NCBI RefSeq assembly: GCF_012034335.1
Contig: NZ_JAATHJ010000022.1
Span: forward strand, 1 to 54,538
Direction of reading: 5' to 3'
DNA from: Alkalicoccus luteus
GTDB lineage: Bacteria > Bacillota > Bacilli > Bacillales > Salisediminibacteriaceae
Length of the DNA stretch: 54,538 bases
Under the pieces are notes generated by a model. It searched no databases. It was not told the DNA's origin and was given only the letters and a program-made list of their open reading frames with translations. Of the stretch, positions 33,541 through 42,164 are shown one piece after another (positions within the stretch are counted from its first letter, which is position 1; every line of letters starts with the position of its first letter). A program made the translations under genes and the position numbers.

Positions 33541-33738
33541 ATGAATAAGCTGACACTGTTTGGTAAAGCAAATGCTGTTTTCGGAGCGCTTCTGTTGATC
33601 GTCGGATTTTATGCTGCCTCAGCAGAATTTCTCGGCGGTACGTTTTCGGTTACACCGCTGATCTACATTGCTCTCGGCGCTGTGCTGCTCATCAATGTAT
33701 TCGTGTTCCCTGCTGCTTCGCTGAAAGACCATACATAA
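33541..33738 (+). CDS. Small two-helix membrane protein
   Basis: 65 residues with two membrane helices (about 9-27 and 36-56) and a short polar tail. AAGGGG lies 7 nt before ATG 33541. The upstream in-frame ATG at 33481 would add a stretch lacking any such site. Followed by a terminator. Function unknown. Confidence 0.7.
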   Translation: MNKLTLFGKANAVFGALLLIVGFYAASAEFLGGTFSVTPLIYIALGAVLLINVFVFPAASLKDHT

Positions 33739-33748
33739 GGAACGAAAG

Positions 33749-33772
33749 AAGCGCCTGTTGGGGCGCTTTTTT
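33749..33772 (+). terminator. Intrinsic terminator after the 33541-33738 gene
   Basis: AAGCGCC and GGCGCTT pair around a short loop, followed by TTTTT on the plus strand. Confidence 0.8.
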
Positions 33773-33873
33773 ATATTTATAAACTATCTATCTTGATGCT
33801 TTGTAATGAAATTTATGACATTTATATGCTTTGATTTGGTATGATAAAAGTATATTAATTAGGGGGTATGATT

Positions 33874-34623
33874 ATGAAAAAATCATTAGGTCTCCTTTCG
33901 ATTAGTGTTATTTTACTGCTGGTTGCTTGTGGTGAAGAAAACAATGTGAATGAAACAGAAGCAAGCAATAACAACGATGCGACTAACCAAATTGAAGATA
34001 GCCCAGAAAACAACTCTAACAACGGTGATAATGATGAAGAAGTAAGTAATGAACATGATAATTCTAATGAAGCTGCTAATGACTCGGCCGATCAAAACTT
34101 GAATAATGAAGATGAAGAGGTCATGGAAGAGGTTCAGGAGGATGGATGGGAAACAGAAGTTGGAGAAACCATCGAAAATGAGGGCGGCACATTCACACTC
34201 CATGCCCGACAGGATGATATTGATACAATTGAAACTGGTCCAGTCATAATGGATATTCTTCAAGTAAACACAATATCCGGTGAACTAACACCTGATATGG
34301 CTGAATTGATGGAGTCAGACGTGATTGATTACATTCAAATTGATGTTGAGGTGCAAAACTCGTCTGATGACGATATTACATTCTATGTAAATCAGGCCAC
34401 TATCTCAACAGATACAGGTGAGCAGCTTGAATCTGATTGGCTGATGTCTGATTATTTAGACAGTGATATGATGGCAAATACGAATCACAGCGGCAGCTTC
34501 TTTTTTATCCTTGAAAATTCAAATGCAGAAGATGTAAACAGTGTAAGAATGACATGGTCAGCCCCGATTGATGAAGACTGGAATGAATTAGGGGAAGACA
34601 TCGATATTGAAATTTCATTTTAA
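33874..34623 (+). CDS. Asn/Glu-rich lipoprotein, AT-richer than neighbours
   Basis: 249 residues. The signal peptide ends in LVAC near residue 19. An 80-residue linker of Asn, Asp, Glu and Ser leads to a beta-rich C-terminal domain (about 100-245; YIQIDVEVQNSSDDDITFYV, then SGSFFFIL). That domain resembles the telokin-like DUF4352/DUF5067 folds of Gram-positive lipoproteins (inference). By eye its codons are AT-richer than those of the surrounding genes, hinting at separate acquisition. GGGGG lies 7 nt before ATG 33874, and ATG 33868 is too close. Confidence 0.75.
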   Translation: MKKSLGLLSISVILLLVACGEENNVNETEASNNNDATNQIEDSPENNSNNGDNDEEVSNEHDNSNEAANDSADQNLNNEDEEVMEEVQEDGWETEVGETIENEGGTFTLHARQDDIDTIETGPVIMDILQVNTISGELTPDMAELMESDVIDYIQIDVEVQNSSDDDITFYVNQATISTDTGEQLESDWLMSDYLDSDMMANTNHSGSFFFILENSNAEDVNSVRMTWSAPIDEDWNELGEDIDIEISF

Positions 34624-34693
34624 TGAACTGTTATCTAACCCTATATTAACTTAACGTATTTTTACAGAATACGCTTAAGAGCTTAAAACAGTT

Positions 34694-34729
34694 AACAGGC
34701 CCCCGGTCATCATTTGACGGGAGCCTGTT
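34694..34729. terminator. Hairpin between convergent lipoprotein genes
   Basis: AACAGGC (34694-34700) and GCCTGTT (34723-34729), extended inside by GTCA/TGAC-type pairs, form a strong stem between the convergent genes ending at 34623 and 34758. Confidence 0.65.
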
Positions 34730-34757
34730 ATTTCGTTGTTCCGGTGTGACGTCATTA

Positions 34758-35186
34758 TCATTCTTCCACCTGAAACTGAAATGTTTCCTGACGCGCTTCT
34801 CCTGCTTCATGCCAGTCCAGGGTGATGATGATCGGTTCTTCGTTTACAATACTCCCTAAAAAGGCGGGATTTTGAGCGCTTCCTCTCCGTTCCTGCTCCA
34901 CTGTCTCGCCTGCCTCCACTTCATCGACTGAGGAAGAGGCCATTTCATTCTGATCCAATTCTGCAGATAGCGACGTGATCCGTACATTTTCTGCAACCGC
35001 TGATTCATTCCTATACTCAGCTGTAATGAGCACTTCTTCCCCTTGATCGTCACCGGCTGCCAGTTCTTCAACTGAAACTTGCAGCTCCCAATGATCTGAA
35101 GACTGCTGCCACTCATAAACACGCAGATCGTCCGCTGCACAGCCGGCGAGCATTATCGCGCCGGCTATAAGTAACAACCTCACCAT
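34758..35186 (-). CDS. Small acidic lipoprotein
   Basis: 142 residues. The signal peptide ends in LAGC near residue 15, followed by a beta-rich acidic domain (ITAEYRNESAVAENVRITSL, then PIIITLDWHE) reminiscent of an immunoglobulin-like sandwich. AAGGAGAGG precedes ATG 35186. The larger lipoprotein gene 35221-36483 lies 34 bp upstream, so co-transcription is likely. No family was recognised. Confidence 0.75.
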   Translation of the reverse strand: MVRLLLIAGAIMLAGCAADDLRVYEWQQSSDHWELQVSVEELAAGDDQGEEVLITAEYRNESAVAENVRITSLSAELDQNEMASSSVDEVEAGETVEQERRGSAQNPAFLGSIVNEEPIIITLDWHEAGEARQETFQFQVEE

Positions 35187-35220
35187 GTATCCTCTCCTTC
35201 CTTTCATTTACACGCACTTG

Positions 35221-36483
35221 TTAATACAGGGTGCCGGGCTCTTCAACAGGCAGCTCCGAATGTCCGCTGACTGGTGCCGGCTGCACGTGCTCAATCCTGT
35301 CTGCCACATCAGGCTGCATCGGAATGATCAGCGTGTACGGATTATAGTCGTCGGTGCAACCCTCGTGCCCCTCTGCCGGATCCGGATGCAGCTCGGCGAG
35401 TCCGCTTTCAAACACGCGAATTTCAGTAGGTTCGACCGCACATGATCCGGACTCACCTGAAACGACAGCAAGAAAAGGAGTCTCTTCCGGATCCAGATCT
35501 CCCGGAATTCGCAGGCTTTCGGCAAGTGGTTCTGGCTCATGCACAATCGCCGCACGGTCCGGCTCACCTCCGTCAGGATGCATTGTCACTTTCGTCTCAC
35601 CCTCAAGCGGAGCGCTCCACGATTCATGGTCCACTGTCGGCAATCGTTCTTCTGTCTCATCTGTCAGCACATGCACGGCAATCGCTGCGTCATACGCCTC
35701 ATCCCGCATGTTCGGTGCACCGCCTATCCACACTTCCACCTCGTCCCCTGCTTCCATTATGTCAGGCGGCAGCTGCTCCTCGCCTTCTTTCATAATGTCC
35801 CCGTCCATCACATCGACATCGTTCTCGTCGTCAATCGTCATGAAAAAATCGTCATCGATCTCTGTCACCGTGCCGGTATAGTCAGGGGCTTCGACCGGAA
35901 CGTTTGCATCATCCCGTTCGTTGGAGTGCGCTTCGTGCCAGGTTATAAAGGAAATCGAGCCAAGATCCGCCCTGATCGCAGCTTCATCCACTGCATCCAT
36001 AGACGTGACGCGCACGTCCATTTCGTGATTGCGAATCGACGAAACGACGTCGATTAAGGCACCGTGTTCGTACCAGTTTCCGGCCTCTTCCGTAAATCGT
36101 TCCGCCAGCTGCTTCAGCTCGTCTTCCCTATAGGGCACGCTCTGCAAATAAACGGTCTGTTCATCACCTGACTCCAGTGTTTCGGCGAACGCTGTAAGCG
36201 ATTCTGCTGCGGCTGATACATCATCGGCTGCCACCTGCTGCACGACGCTTCCATTTGCCGCCGCTCCGGCTGAACTGTCGGAGGCGAGAAACAATCCGCC
36301 GTCCTCGTCCAGTTCCTCTTCGCTCCAGGTGCGCATCACGTCCAGCAGTGCTTCCCGATCGTCTGCCGGAACGTCTACAGTCGTATAATCAGGCTCACTG
36401 CTTTCTCCCGCTACTCCCGCTGATTCATCGCTTTCGCCACAGGCCGCCAGTATCAACATGGCTGCGATGATTCCCCTTTTCAT
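35221..36483 (-). CDS. Large acidic lipoprotein with DUF3221-like segment
   Basis: 420 residues. The signal peptide ends in LAAC near residue 15. The first half (about 40-190) is a mixed helical domain. The middle (about 200-280; YTGTVTEIDDDFFMTI, then MEAGDEVEVWI and AYDAAIAVHVL) resembles the OB-like DUF3221 domain of Bacillus lipoproteins. The last third has two cysteines (SGSCAVEP and HEGCTDDY) that could form a disulfide. All regions are acidic. Function unknown. Probably co-transcribed with the lipoprotein at 34758-35186. Confidence 0.75.
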   Translation of the reverse strand: MKRGIIAAMLILAACGESDESAGVAGESSEPDYTTVDVPADDREALLDVMRTWSEEELDEDGGLFLASDSSAGAAANGSVVQQVAADDVSAAAESLTAFAETLESGDEQTVYLQSVPYREDELKQLAERFTEEAGNWYEHGALIDVVSSIRNHEMDVRVTSMDAVDEAAIRADLGSISFITWHEAHSNERDDANVPVEAPDYTGTVTEIDDDFFMTIDDENDVDVMDGDIMKEGEEQLPPDIMEAGDEVEVWIGGAPNMRDEAYDAAIAVHVLTDETEERLPTVDHESWSAPLEGETKVTMHPDGGEPDRAAIVHEPEPLAESLRIPGDLDPEETPFLAVVSGESGSCAVEPTEIRVFESGLAELHPDPAEGHEGCTDDYNPYTLIIPMQPDVADRIEHVQPAPVSGHSELPVEEPGTLY

Positions 36484-36597
36484 AAAAACCCTCCTCTTAT
36501 CGTGTTAGACGAGAAGTGTACCTACACGTTTCACCAATTGGCAGTTTATTGAAACCGCTCCCGTCTTCATTCCGTAGTTATATGAAAGGAGGCGGTT

Positions 36598-37441
36598 ATG
36601 AAAATAACATTACCTGTACTGGCAGTCCTGCTTATCTCAGCCTGTTCGAATGAGGAGGTTATCCGAGATAAACAGGAAATACCGGATTTCTCAAGTGATT
36701 ATGACGTAAACGTCTGGGAGATCACATATGAAAGCGACGGCTATATGATTGATGGATATATCATCAGTGCGGATGAAGAACCGGCACCGACGCTGATCAT
36801 CAATAGAGGCGGAAATCGAAACTTTGGTGAAGTGACGCACGATGAACTCGCTTTTTTTTCACAGCTACTGGGCCGATCAGGGCTACACGGTGATTGCCAG
36901 CCAGTACCGGGAGGGCGGCAGCAGCGAAGGCGAGGATGAATTTGGCGGGGACGATGTGCACGACGTGCTGCAGCTGGCACACGTTGCGGAAGAGCTCGCT
37001 TTCGCCGATGCAGATGAGATCTATATGCTCGGCTTTTCCAGAGGAGGCATGATGACGACCCGGGCCATACAAGAAGGCATGGACATCCAGGCCGCGGCTG
37101 TCGTGGGAGGAGCGACTGATATCCGCGAGCTGTATGAAAACGATCGTCCTGAAATGCGGCCGCTGCTCGCTGAACTGATCGGCATTCCCGAAGAGGTGCC
37201 GGAGGAGTATGAAAAACGGTCAGCAGTCCACTGGGCAGAAGAGATCGACGCACCGCTCCTCCTTCTCCACGGAGAAGCAGATGATCAGGTCCCGGTTGAC
37301 CAGGCCGAAAAGCTGCACGAAGCGATGAATACCGCCGGGCAGGAGTCCTCGCTGCTCACCTATGAAGGGGATGATCACAGCGTGCAGGAAAACTGGGATG
37401 CTGCGCAGGTAGAGATACTCGACTGGTTCGAACGTCACTAA
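36598..37441 (+). pseudogene. Secreted alpha/beta hydrolase (prolyl oligopeptidase-like) with +1 frameshift
   Basis: AAGGAGG precedes ATG 36598. The first frame gives a lipoprotein signal ending in ISAC, then a strand pair and TLIINRGGNRNFGEVTHDE. The second frame, from about 36860, continues SYWADQGYTVIASQYREGG, the nucleophile elbow LGFSRGGM (Ser), LLLLHGEADDQVP (Asp) and YEGDDHS (His). Together they form one complete hydrolase of about 280 residues. The break is at a run of eight T (36852-36859), and seven T would restore one frame. A real lesion, ribosomal or polymerase slippage, or a sequence error are all possible. Confidence 0.75.
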
Positions 37442-37446
37442 ACAAC

Positions 37447-37482
37447 GAAAAGGCTTTCTGCAACATACTCTGCAGAAAGCCT
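37447..37482. terminator. Strong hairpin between convergent genes
   Basis: AGGCTTTCTGCA (37451-37462) and TGCAGAAAGCCT (37471-37482) pair perfectly over 12 bp. T residues follow on the minus strand. It serves the small gene ending at 37490 and probably the hydrolase too. Confidence 0.82.
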
Positions 37483-37489
37483 CTTCCCC

Positions 37490-37666
37490 TTACGAATTTT
37501 GCTCATGCCGCTTCTTTACTCCGATCAGCAGAAGCCCGAAAAAGGCCAGCGATGAAAGCAGCACGAGCAGCTGGGCAGTCTCGGACGAAGTCGTGAAAAA
37601 GACGACGCCGTTAAACAGCAGAAACACTGCGATGATCGCTAACGCTGCTATTGATGGGTACTTCAC
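37490..37666 (-). CDS. Small two-helix membrane protein
   Basis: 58 residues with two hydrophobic helices and a basic tail (KKRHEQNS). Start GTG 37666 overlaps the stop of the acetyltransferase gene by 4 nt (GTGA). GGAGGG lies 10 nt before it, while an in-frame ATG at 37684 contains that site. Translational coupling to the acetyltransferase is likely. Function unknown. Confidence 0.68.
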   Translation of the reverse strand: MKYPSIAALAIIAVFLLFNGVVFFTTSSETAQLLVLLSSLAFFGLLLIGVKKRHEQNS

Positions 37667-38190
37667 GCGTTCCGTTCCCTCCATTCGTCTTCCAGCATGC
37701 TCATTTCAATTAAGTTCCAGTATGTATCGCCGACTTTGCGAAAGTCACGGTACGTGCCTTCGTAATGAAAGCCGAGCTTCTGATACGCATGAATGGCAGC
37801 CGCATTAAAATCAAATACGCCAAGGCTTACCCGGTGGAGCTGCAGGTCGTCAAAAGCTGTGGAAAGAGCATGTGTTACCATCTGGCCGGCATACCCGCGG
37901 CCGCGCTCTTCCGGTACACCGATGATCACTTTGCCGATCCGCGCACTGTTATGGGTATGATCAATCTTTCGAAGCGCCAGGTGGCCGATGAGCCGCCCTT
38001 CTTTTTCAGCGCTCCAGATGATGCTGTCCGGTTCTTTCCGGTATTCCTCCAGCTGCAGCGAGGTAAGCGGGTAGCTAAACGTCGTCCCTGCCCACTGCAC
38101 GAGCATTTCCGGCGACGTGATCCAGCTGATTAAGGTCGCATCATCTTCTGCCGTAAACGGACGGATCGTTAACGTATCAGCTGATTTCAT
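37663..38190 (-). CDS. GNAT family acetyltransferase, RimJ/RimL-like
   Basis: 175 residues. LTIRPFTAEDDATLISWI, IGHLALRKIDHTHNSARIG, the CoA loop PEERGRGYAGQMV and AIHAYQKLGFHYEGTYRD are the GNAT motifs in order. They match the group that acetylates ribosomal or other N-termini, though the target here is unknown. Start ATG 38190 lies inside the end of the upstream acetyltransferase gene (14-bp overlap). An upstream in-frame ATG would add a non-homologous stretch. Confidence 0.85.
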   Translation of the reverse strand: MKSADTLTIRPFTAEDDATLISWITSPEMLVQWAGTTFSYPLTSLQLEEYRKEPDSIIWSAEKEGRLIGHLALRKIDHTHNSARIGKVIIGVPEERGRGYAGQMVTHALSTAFDDLQLHRVSLGVFDFNAAAIHAYQKLGFHYEGTYRDFRKVGDTYWNLIEMSMLEDEWRERNA

Positions 38191-38632
38191 AATGCAGCCA
38201 CTCCGATAACGTTGCGCCCATTTTTGCGTAAAACGCCTGAGCCGGCTCATTGTCCGCTGCTGTTTCCCAGACGAGCGACGCATAATCACCGTCGCGCACA
38301 AAATCCACGCACGCCGTAAACAGCTTTTCTCCAATCTTGCCTCCGCGCATCTCTGCCGTCACGTACAGGTCATTCATGATCGCCTGCGGCTTCATTTTTA
38401 ACGTGCTGAAGCTCACGTACAGCGTGGCAAATCCGACAATCCCCTCTTCTGTCTCAGCGACGAACTGTACGCCGAACGCTTCATCATCCAGCAAGCGCGT
38501 GATCACCGCTGCGGTCTGCTTAGAGTCGGGCTCTTCCTGTTCATAAAACAAGGTGATATAGTCGTGCATCAGCTTTTGCAGCGCTTCTGCATCCTGAGGC
38601 TGTGACCGTCTAATCCAAACGTCTTTTTCCAC
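38177..38632 (-). CDS. GNAT family acetyltransferase
   Basis: 151 residues. VWIRRSQPQDAEALQKLMHD, VGFATLYVSFSTLKM, NDLYVTAEMRGGKIGEKLF and WETAADNEPAQAFYAKMGA match the GNAT pattern, with RGGKIG in place of the usual RGxGxG loop. GAGGGGG lies 8 nt before GTG 38632. ATG 38656 would place the site inside the gene. It is the first of two overlapping acetyltransferase genes. Confidence 0.82.
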   Translation of the reverse strand: MEKDVWIRRSQPQDAEALQKLMHDYITLFYEQEEPDSKQTAAVITRLLDDEAFGVQFVAETEEGIVGFATLYVSFSTLKMKPQAIMNDLYVTAEMRGGKIGEKLFTACVDFVRDGDYASLVWETAADNEPAQAFYAKMGATLSEWLHYEIS

Positions 38633-38652
38633 ACTGGTTTCCCCCTCTATCC

Positions 38653-38829
38653 TCATATCTGTTGCTTATCTTTCCACTCTTCCCGCAGATTGACGAGCTG
38701 ATACACCATCTGTTCCTGCAAAATCTGTTGTTCGCGGAAGTGCTGCTTCACTGCTTTCAGCAGAATGAGAAGCAGAACACTTTGTCCGATAAGTACGAAT
38801 ACCGCAATGATAACGGCAGCTGTCAGCAT
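38653..38829 (-). CDS. Small membrane protein with coiled-coil tail (58 residues)
   Basis: MLTAAVIIAVFVLIGQSVLL begins one membrane helix, followed by a charged amphipathic stretch (KQHFREQQILQEQM, then VNLREEWKDKQQI). AAGGAGG sits 8 nt before ATG 38829. It ends 20 bp upstream of the acetyltransferase start and may share its transcript. Function unknown. Confidence 0.7.
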   Translation of the reverse strand: MLTAAVIIAVFVLIGQSVLLLILLKAVKQHFREQQILQEQMVYQLVNLREEWKDKQQI

Positions 38830-38860
38830 GGTCGACTCCTCCTTTCGGTGTCCTCTTTCT

Positions 38861-39055
38861 TTACCACCAGAGGAGACCGGCTAATCCAACCAGCGCGAGA
38901 AAGGCAAAAGCTGCTCCGATCACGAGCTTTGTGCGCTCTTTACCTTCAGCTGAAACGGCTGCTTCCTCCTGCCTCGCTAATAAGCGGAAGGCGGCAATCA
39001 GAATCCCCAGCACGAGCAGGCCGAGAATACCGACGACCGCGCCAAACATCCCCAT
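38861..39055 (-). CDS. Small two-helix membrane protein
   Basis: 64 residues with two hydrophobic helices (about 3-22 and 43-62) joined by a charged linker (ARQEEAAVSAEGKERTK). AGGAGG sits 6 nt before ATG 39055. It starts 1 bp after the VOC protein stop, so it is in that transcript. Function unknown. Confidence 0.75.
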   Translation of the reverse strand: MGMFGAVVGILGLLVLGILIAAFRLLARQEEAAVSAEGKERTKLVIGAAFAFLALVGLAGLLWW

Positions 39056-39056
39056 G

Positions 39057-39407
39057 CTAGTCCTCCTGAACGAACCCGAGCTCGTTACCATCCGGATCCT
39101 GAATCGTAAATTTGCGCGACCCGTACTCGGTTTCAAACAGCGGCTCCAGAACGCGGACCTGATTTTTCAACTTGCCCCAAAGTGAGTCAACATCCTCAGC
39201 GTGAAAGTTAAACCGCCCGGCTGACGGAAAGTCCTCGTTTTCCATCAGGCCGAAAACAGCTCCATTAGCTGCTTCAAAGTGAACGTAGTTCGGCCGTTCC
39301 TTCGGCCACTCGGTTTCCACCTTCCAGCCAAGCGTTTTCGTATACCAATGAACGGCGCGCTCCAAATCCTTCACGTTAATGCGCACGTGCGCCAGTTTCG
39401 TCTGCAT
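39057..39407 (-). CDS. VOC family (glyoxalase-like) protein
   Basis: 116 residues. LAHVRINVKDLERAVHWY, W-VETEWPKERPNYVHFEA and FTIQDPDGNELGFVQ mark one vicinal-oxygen-chelate domain with the beta-alpha-beta3 repeat. His7 and Glu in the last strand are likely metal ligands. It may be a lyase, isomerase or drug-binding protein, and the substrate cannot be read from sequence. The start is ATG at 39407. The next gene follows after 1 bp. Confidence 0.85.
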   Translation of the reverse strand: MQTKLAHVRINVKDLERAVHWYTKTLGWKVETEWPKERPNYVHFEAANGAVFGLMENEDFPSAGRFNFHAEDVDSLWGKLKNQVRVLEPLFETEYGSRKFTIQDPDGNELGFVQED

Positions 39408-39540
39408 GAACTCGCACTCCTTTCGATCCTGATTTTATTCAGTTTATCAAACTATGCAGCTGAAAGCGATTTCTTCAAGTAAAATAGGAGCTTTTCATAG
39501 ATTCGTTTTATTGGTTTACTACTACTAAGGAGGGATATTT

Positions 39541-40062
39541 ATGTTCGAAACAGACAGGCTGATCTTGCGTCCTTTTATCGAAGAGGACTTGGACTGGCTG
39601 ATCGATATTCTCGGAGATCCGGCTACGATGGCTCACTACCCGCAGCCGTTTTCTGAACGCATGTGCAAAGACTGGATTGCCCGCAGTCAAACGTTATATA
39701 AGGAAGGGGCCGGTTTGTATGCCATTCAGCTTAAGGCAAGCAATGCCATGATCGGGGACTGCGGCATTACCTATCAGATGATCGACGGGGAAAGACTGCC
39801 GGAAATTGGCTACCATATTCACCGCGACCATCAGGGACATGGATTTGCTACTGAAGCCGCTTCCTTTTTTAGATTAAATGCATGCTCAGCGCTTCAGCTC
39901 CCTGCTGTTTACTCCTATATGACTGCTGACAACGCTGCCTCCAGACGAACGGCTGAAAAAATTGGCATGACCCACCACTCTAGCTTTTATCGTGATGACG
40001 TGGAACACGCCGTTTACCGTGTCCACTGTATTGCCCGAACTTCAATGGAGAAGCGTTCATGA
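39541..40062 (+). CDS. GNAT family acetyltransferase, RimJ/RimL-like
   Basis: 173 residues. ETDRLILRPFIEEDLDWLID opens the fold. MIGDCGITYQMIDGE, EIGYHIHRDHQGHGFATEA (acetyl-CoA loop) and NAASRRTAEKIGM follow. AAGGAGG sits 7 nt before ATG 39541. Its stop overlaps the start of the phosphatase gene by 4 nt (ATGA), so the two are coupled. Target unknown. Confidence 0.88.
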   Translation: MFETDRLILRPFIEEDLDWLIDILGDPATMAHYPQPFSERMCKDWIARSQTLYKEGAGLYAIQLKASNAMIGDCGITYQMIDGERLPEIGYHIHRDHQGHGFATEAASFFRLNACSALQLPAVYSYMTADNAASRRTAEKIGMTHHSSFYRDDVEHAVYRVHCIARTSMEKRS

Positions 40063-40634
40063 AGCTGACCTTTATTCGCCACGGCGAAGCAGCTCATACG
40101 CTGCACCCTCCGGATAGCCTAAAGCTGGATCATCCTCGCTTAACGCAGCTTGGCAGGCAGCAGGCGGACGACCTTCGCATTGCTCTTTCTGAAGCGGCAC
40201 CGCCTGACGTTATTGTAAGCAGCCCGACTCGGCGAACGCTGGAAACTGCTTCGCTCGTCTCACCTGGCGATGTGGAACACGTTGTCACACCGTTCATCGG
40301 TCCAAGAGTCTTTCCAGTCCCTCAACTTGGACGCACGCTTCCATGTGACCGGCTGCTTGCCAAACAGCATTTGGGCGAAGACTTTTCACAGTGGCAGCTG
40401 ATGCCAGAAAAAGATACGATGCTTTGGCGGGGAGCTCTGAATACGATGCCGGAGCCGACGTTTTATGTGCACTGTGAGAAGCTGCTTACGTGGTGCCGCT
40501 CAAGTCAGGCAGAGCACATTTGGCTGTTTTCTCATGACGGAACGATTGCTGCCTATCGTCAGTATATAACGGGTGAACGGATCACACGTAACGATTTTCT
40601 CGGTGAAACAGGCGTATGGACGACGTTCATTTAA
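40059..40634 (+). CDS. Histidine phosphatase family protein
   Basis: 191 residues. FIRHGEAAHT near the N-terminus carries the catalytic RHG. VIVSSPTRRTLETA holds the second arginine, and WLFSHDGTIAAY holds the late catalytic His. This is the phosphoglycerate-mutase-like phosphatase fold. The substrate is unknown. It overlaps the acetyltransferase gene by 4 nt. Confidence 0.85.
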   Translation: MKLTFIRHGEAAHTLHPPDSLKLDHPRLTQLGRQQADDLRIALSEAAPPDVIVSSPTRRTLETASLVSPGDVEHVVTPFIGPRVFPVPQLGRTLPCDRLLAKQHLGEDFSQWQLMPEKDTMLWRGALNTMPEPTFYVHCEKLLTWCRSSQAEHIWLFSHDGTIAAYRQYITGERITRNDFLGETGVWTTFI

Positions 40635-40716
40635 TTACTGGTTGACTTCTCTCCAGCTCTGCGACAGAATATAAACGAACGCTTATATACACATTCGATG
40701 CTGGAGGCTTACACAC

Positions 40717-41355
40717 ATGAGACAATCCTTAACGGCGGAATTCGTCGGTACCTACATCCTTGTATTCGCTGGCACGGGAGCCGTTGTTGTTAATGAACTA
40801 ACCGGAGATATTACACACGTGGGAATCGCACTCACGTTTGGACTCGTCGTCATGGCGCTGATTTATACGTTCGGTCACATATCCGGTGCCCATTTTAACC
40901 CCGCGGTGACGATCGGCTTTTGGGCGATGCGCACCTTTCCCGGAAAAAGCGTGCTTCCTTACATAGCGGCTCAGGTAGGCGGTGCGACTGCGGCGAGCCT
41001 GACGCTGCTTGCCCTGTTCGGAAACGTCGCAGACCTCGGCGCGACGCTGCCTGCCTATGCCCCTGAGCAGTCGTTCATTCTTGAAATCATATTAACGTTT
41101 ATCCTCATGCTCGTCATCGCCGCTTCAGCCGTTCACGCAAAGGCGATTAAAAGCTTCGCCGGCATCGCGATTGGAGCAACGGTCGGGCTGGAGGCGATGT
41201 TTGCCGGTCCAATCAGCGGTGCCTCGATGAACCCGGCGCGCTCACTCGGTCCCGCACTCGCTTCCGGCACGCTCGAGCACCTGTGGATTTACCTGACAGC
41301 AACGGTGATCGGAGCGCTGCTCGCTGTCGGTGTCTACCGGCTGCTGCAGGATTGA
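40717..41355 (+). CDS. Aquaporin/MIP family channel
   Basis: 212 residues, six helices plus two half-helices. The first NPA is in SGAHFNPAVTIGF and the second in SGASMNPARSLGPAL, with the selectivity arginine right after. The lengths and NPAR-S-GPAL end resemble the water-selective AqpZ group more than glycerol facilitators (inference). AAACGAACGC at 40675-40684 precedes a possible promoter, but no clear boxes are seen. It may support osmotic adjustment. Confidence 0.9.
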   Translation: MRQSLTAEFVGTYILVFAGTGAVVVNELTGDITHVGIALTFGLVVMALIYTFGHISGAHFNPAVTIGFWAMRTFPGKSVLPYIAAQVGGATAASLTLLALFGNVADLGATLPAYAPEQSFILEIILTFILMLVIAASAVHAKAIKSFAGIAIGATVGLEAMFAGPISGASMNPARSLGPALASGTLEHLWIYLTATVIGALLAVGVYRLLQD

Positions 41356-41400
41356 CCTAAGACACATTGGAAAAGTCTGTATGATTTCATGATTGACAAT

Positions 41401-41444
41401 CCCCCGCTTCCGGCGTAGCTTTAAAAGCAGGAAGTATAGGGGGG
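41401..41444 (+). promoter_or_regulatory. Hairpin that could mask the ktrC ribosome binding site
   Basis: CCCCCGCTTCC (41401-41411) can pair with GGAAG (41430-41434) and AGGGGGG (41438-41444), the latter being the ribosome binding site of the gene starting at 41454. TTGACA at 41393-41398 could be a -35 box, in which case the left arm would not be transcribed. Confidence 0.35.
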
Positions 41445-41453
41445 TTATTTTTT

Positions 41454-42131
41454 ATGAGAAAAAAGAAAACTCGTCATAAAAATCAATACGCGGTGATCGG
41501 CCTCGGACGATTCGGAGGTAGCGTCTGCCGGGAGCTGCATAATATGGGCCACGAAGTGATGGCGATTGATATCGATCAGGATAAAGTCGATCAGTACAGC
41601 CGATTTTCCACTCATGCCGTTCAACTCGACAGCACCGACGAACGGCAGCTGCACGGCATCGGCATCCGCAATTTCGAACACGTTGTCGTCGCAATTGGTG
41701 ATAACATTCAGGCGAGCATTTTAACGACGCTCGTGTTAAAGGATGAAGGCGTGTCGCAGGTGTGGGTCAAGGCGCAGAATATGTATCATCAGAAGGTACT
41801 TGATAAAATCGGCGCAGACGTCGTCGTGCATCCGGAATTTGATATGGGCAAACGAATTGCCCATAATATCGTCTCCGATAAGGTTATCGATTATATCGAT
41901 CTGTCCGATGACTACAGCATCATCGAGCTTCGCGCTTCCGATAAGATTGATGGGGAAACGCTTATGTCACTGCAGCTGCGAGCGAAATACGGCATCACGC
42001 TGCTTGCGATTAAAGACGGTGAAGCGATGAATATTTCACCAAAGCCGGATGAACCGATCCGTACAGGTAATATTCTGCTCGTCATTGGCCATAACAACGA
42101 TCTTGAGCGATTCGAAGATACGGAACTGTAG
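41454..42131 (+). CDS. KtrC/KtrA-type K+ channel regulatory subunit (RCK)
   Basis: 225 residues. YAVIGLGRFGGSVCRELHNMG is split here as YAVIGLGRFGGS and VCRELHNMG, the Rossmann dinucleotide site. VMAIDIDQDKV ends strand two with Asp, favouring NAD(H)/ATP. QLDSTDERQL, VVVAIGDNIQASIL, KIGADVVVHPEFDMGKRIA and the C-terminal RCK_C domain follow. It gates a KtrB/KtrD-type potassium channel, none of which lies in the window. AGGGGGG lies 9 nt before ATG 41454. Confidence 0.9.
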   Translation: MRKKKTRHKNQYAVIGLGRFGGSVCRELHNMGHEVMAIDIDQDKVDQYSRFSTHAVQLDSTDERQLHGIGIRNFEHVVVAIGDNIQASILTTLVLKDEGVSQVWVKAQNMYHQKVLDKIGADVVVHPEFDMGKRIAHNIVSDKVIDYIDLSDDYSIIELRASDKIDGETLMSLQLRAKYGITLLAIKDGEAMNISPKPDEPIRTGNILLVIGHNNDLERFEDTEL

Positions 42132-42164
42132 CCTGGTGTTTTTTCATCCTGAAAGGAGCCGATC

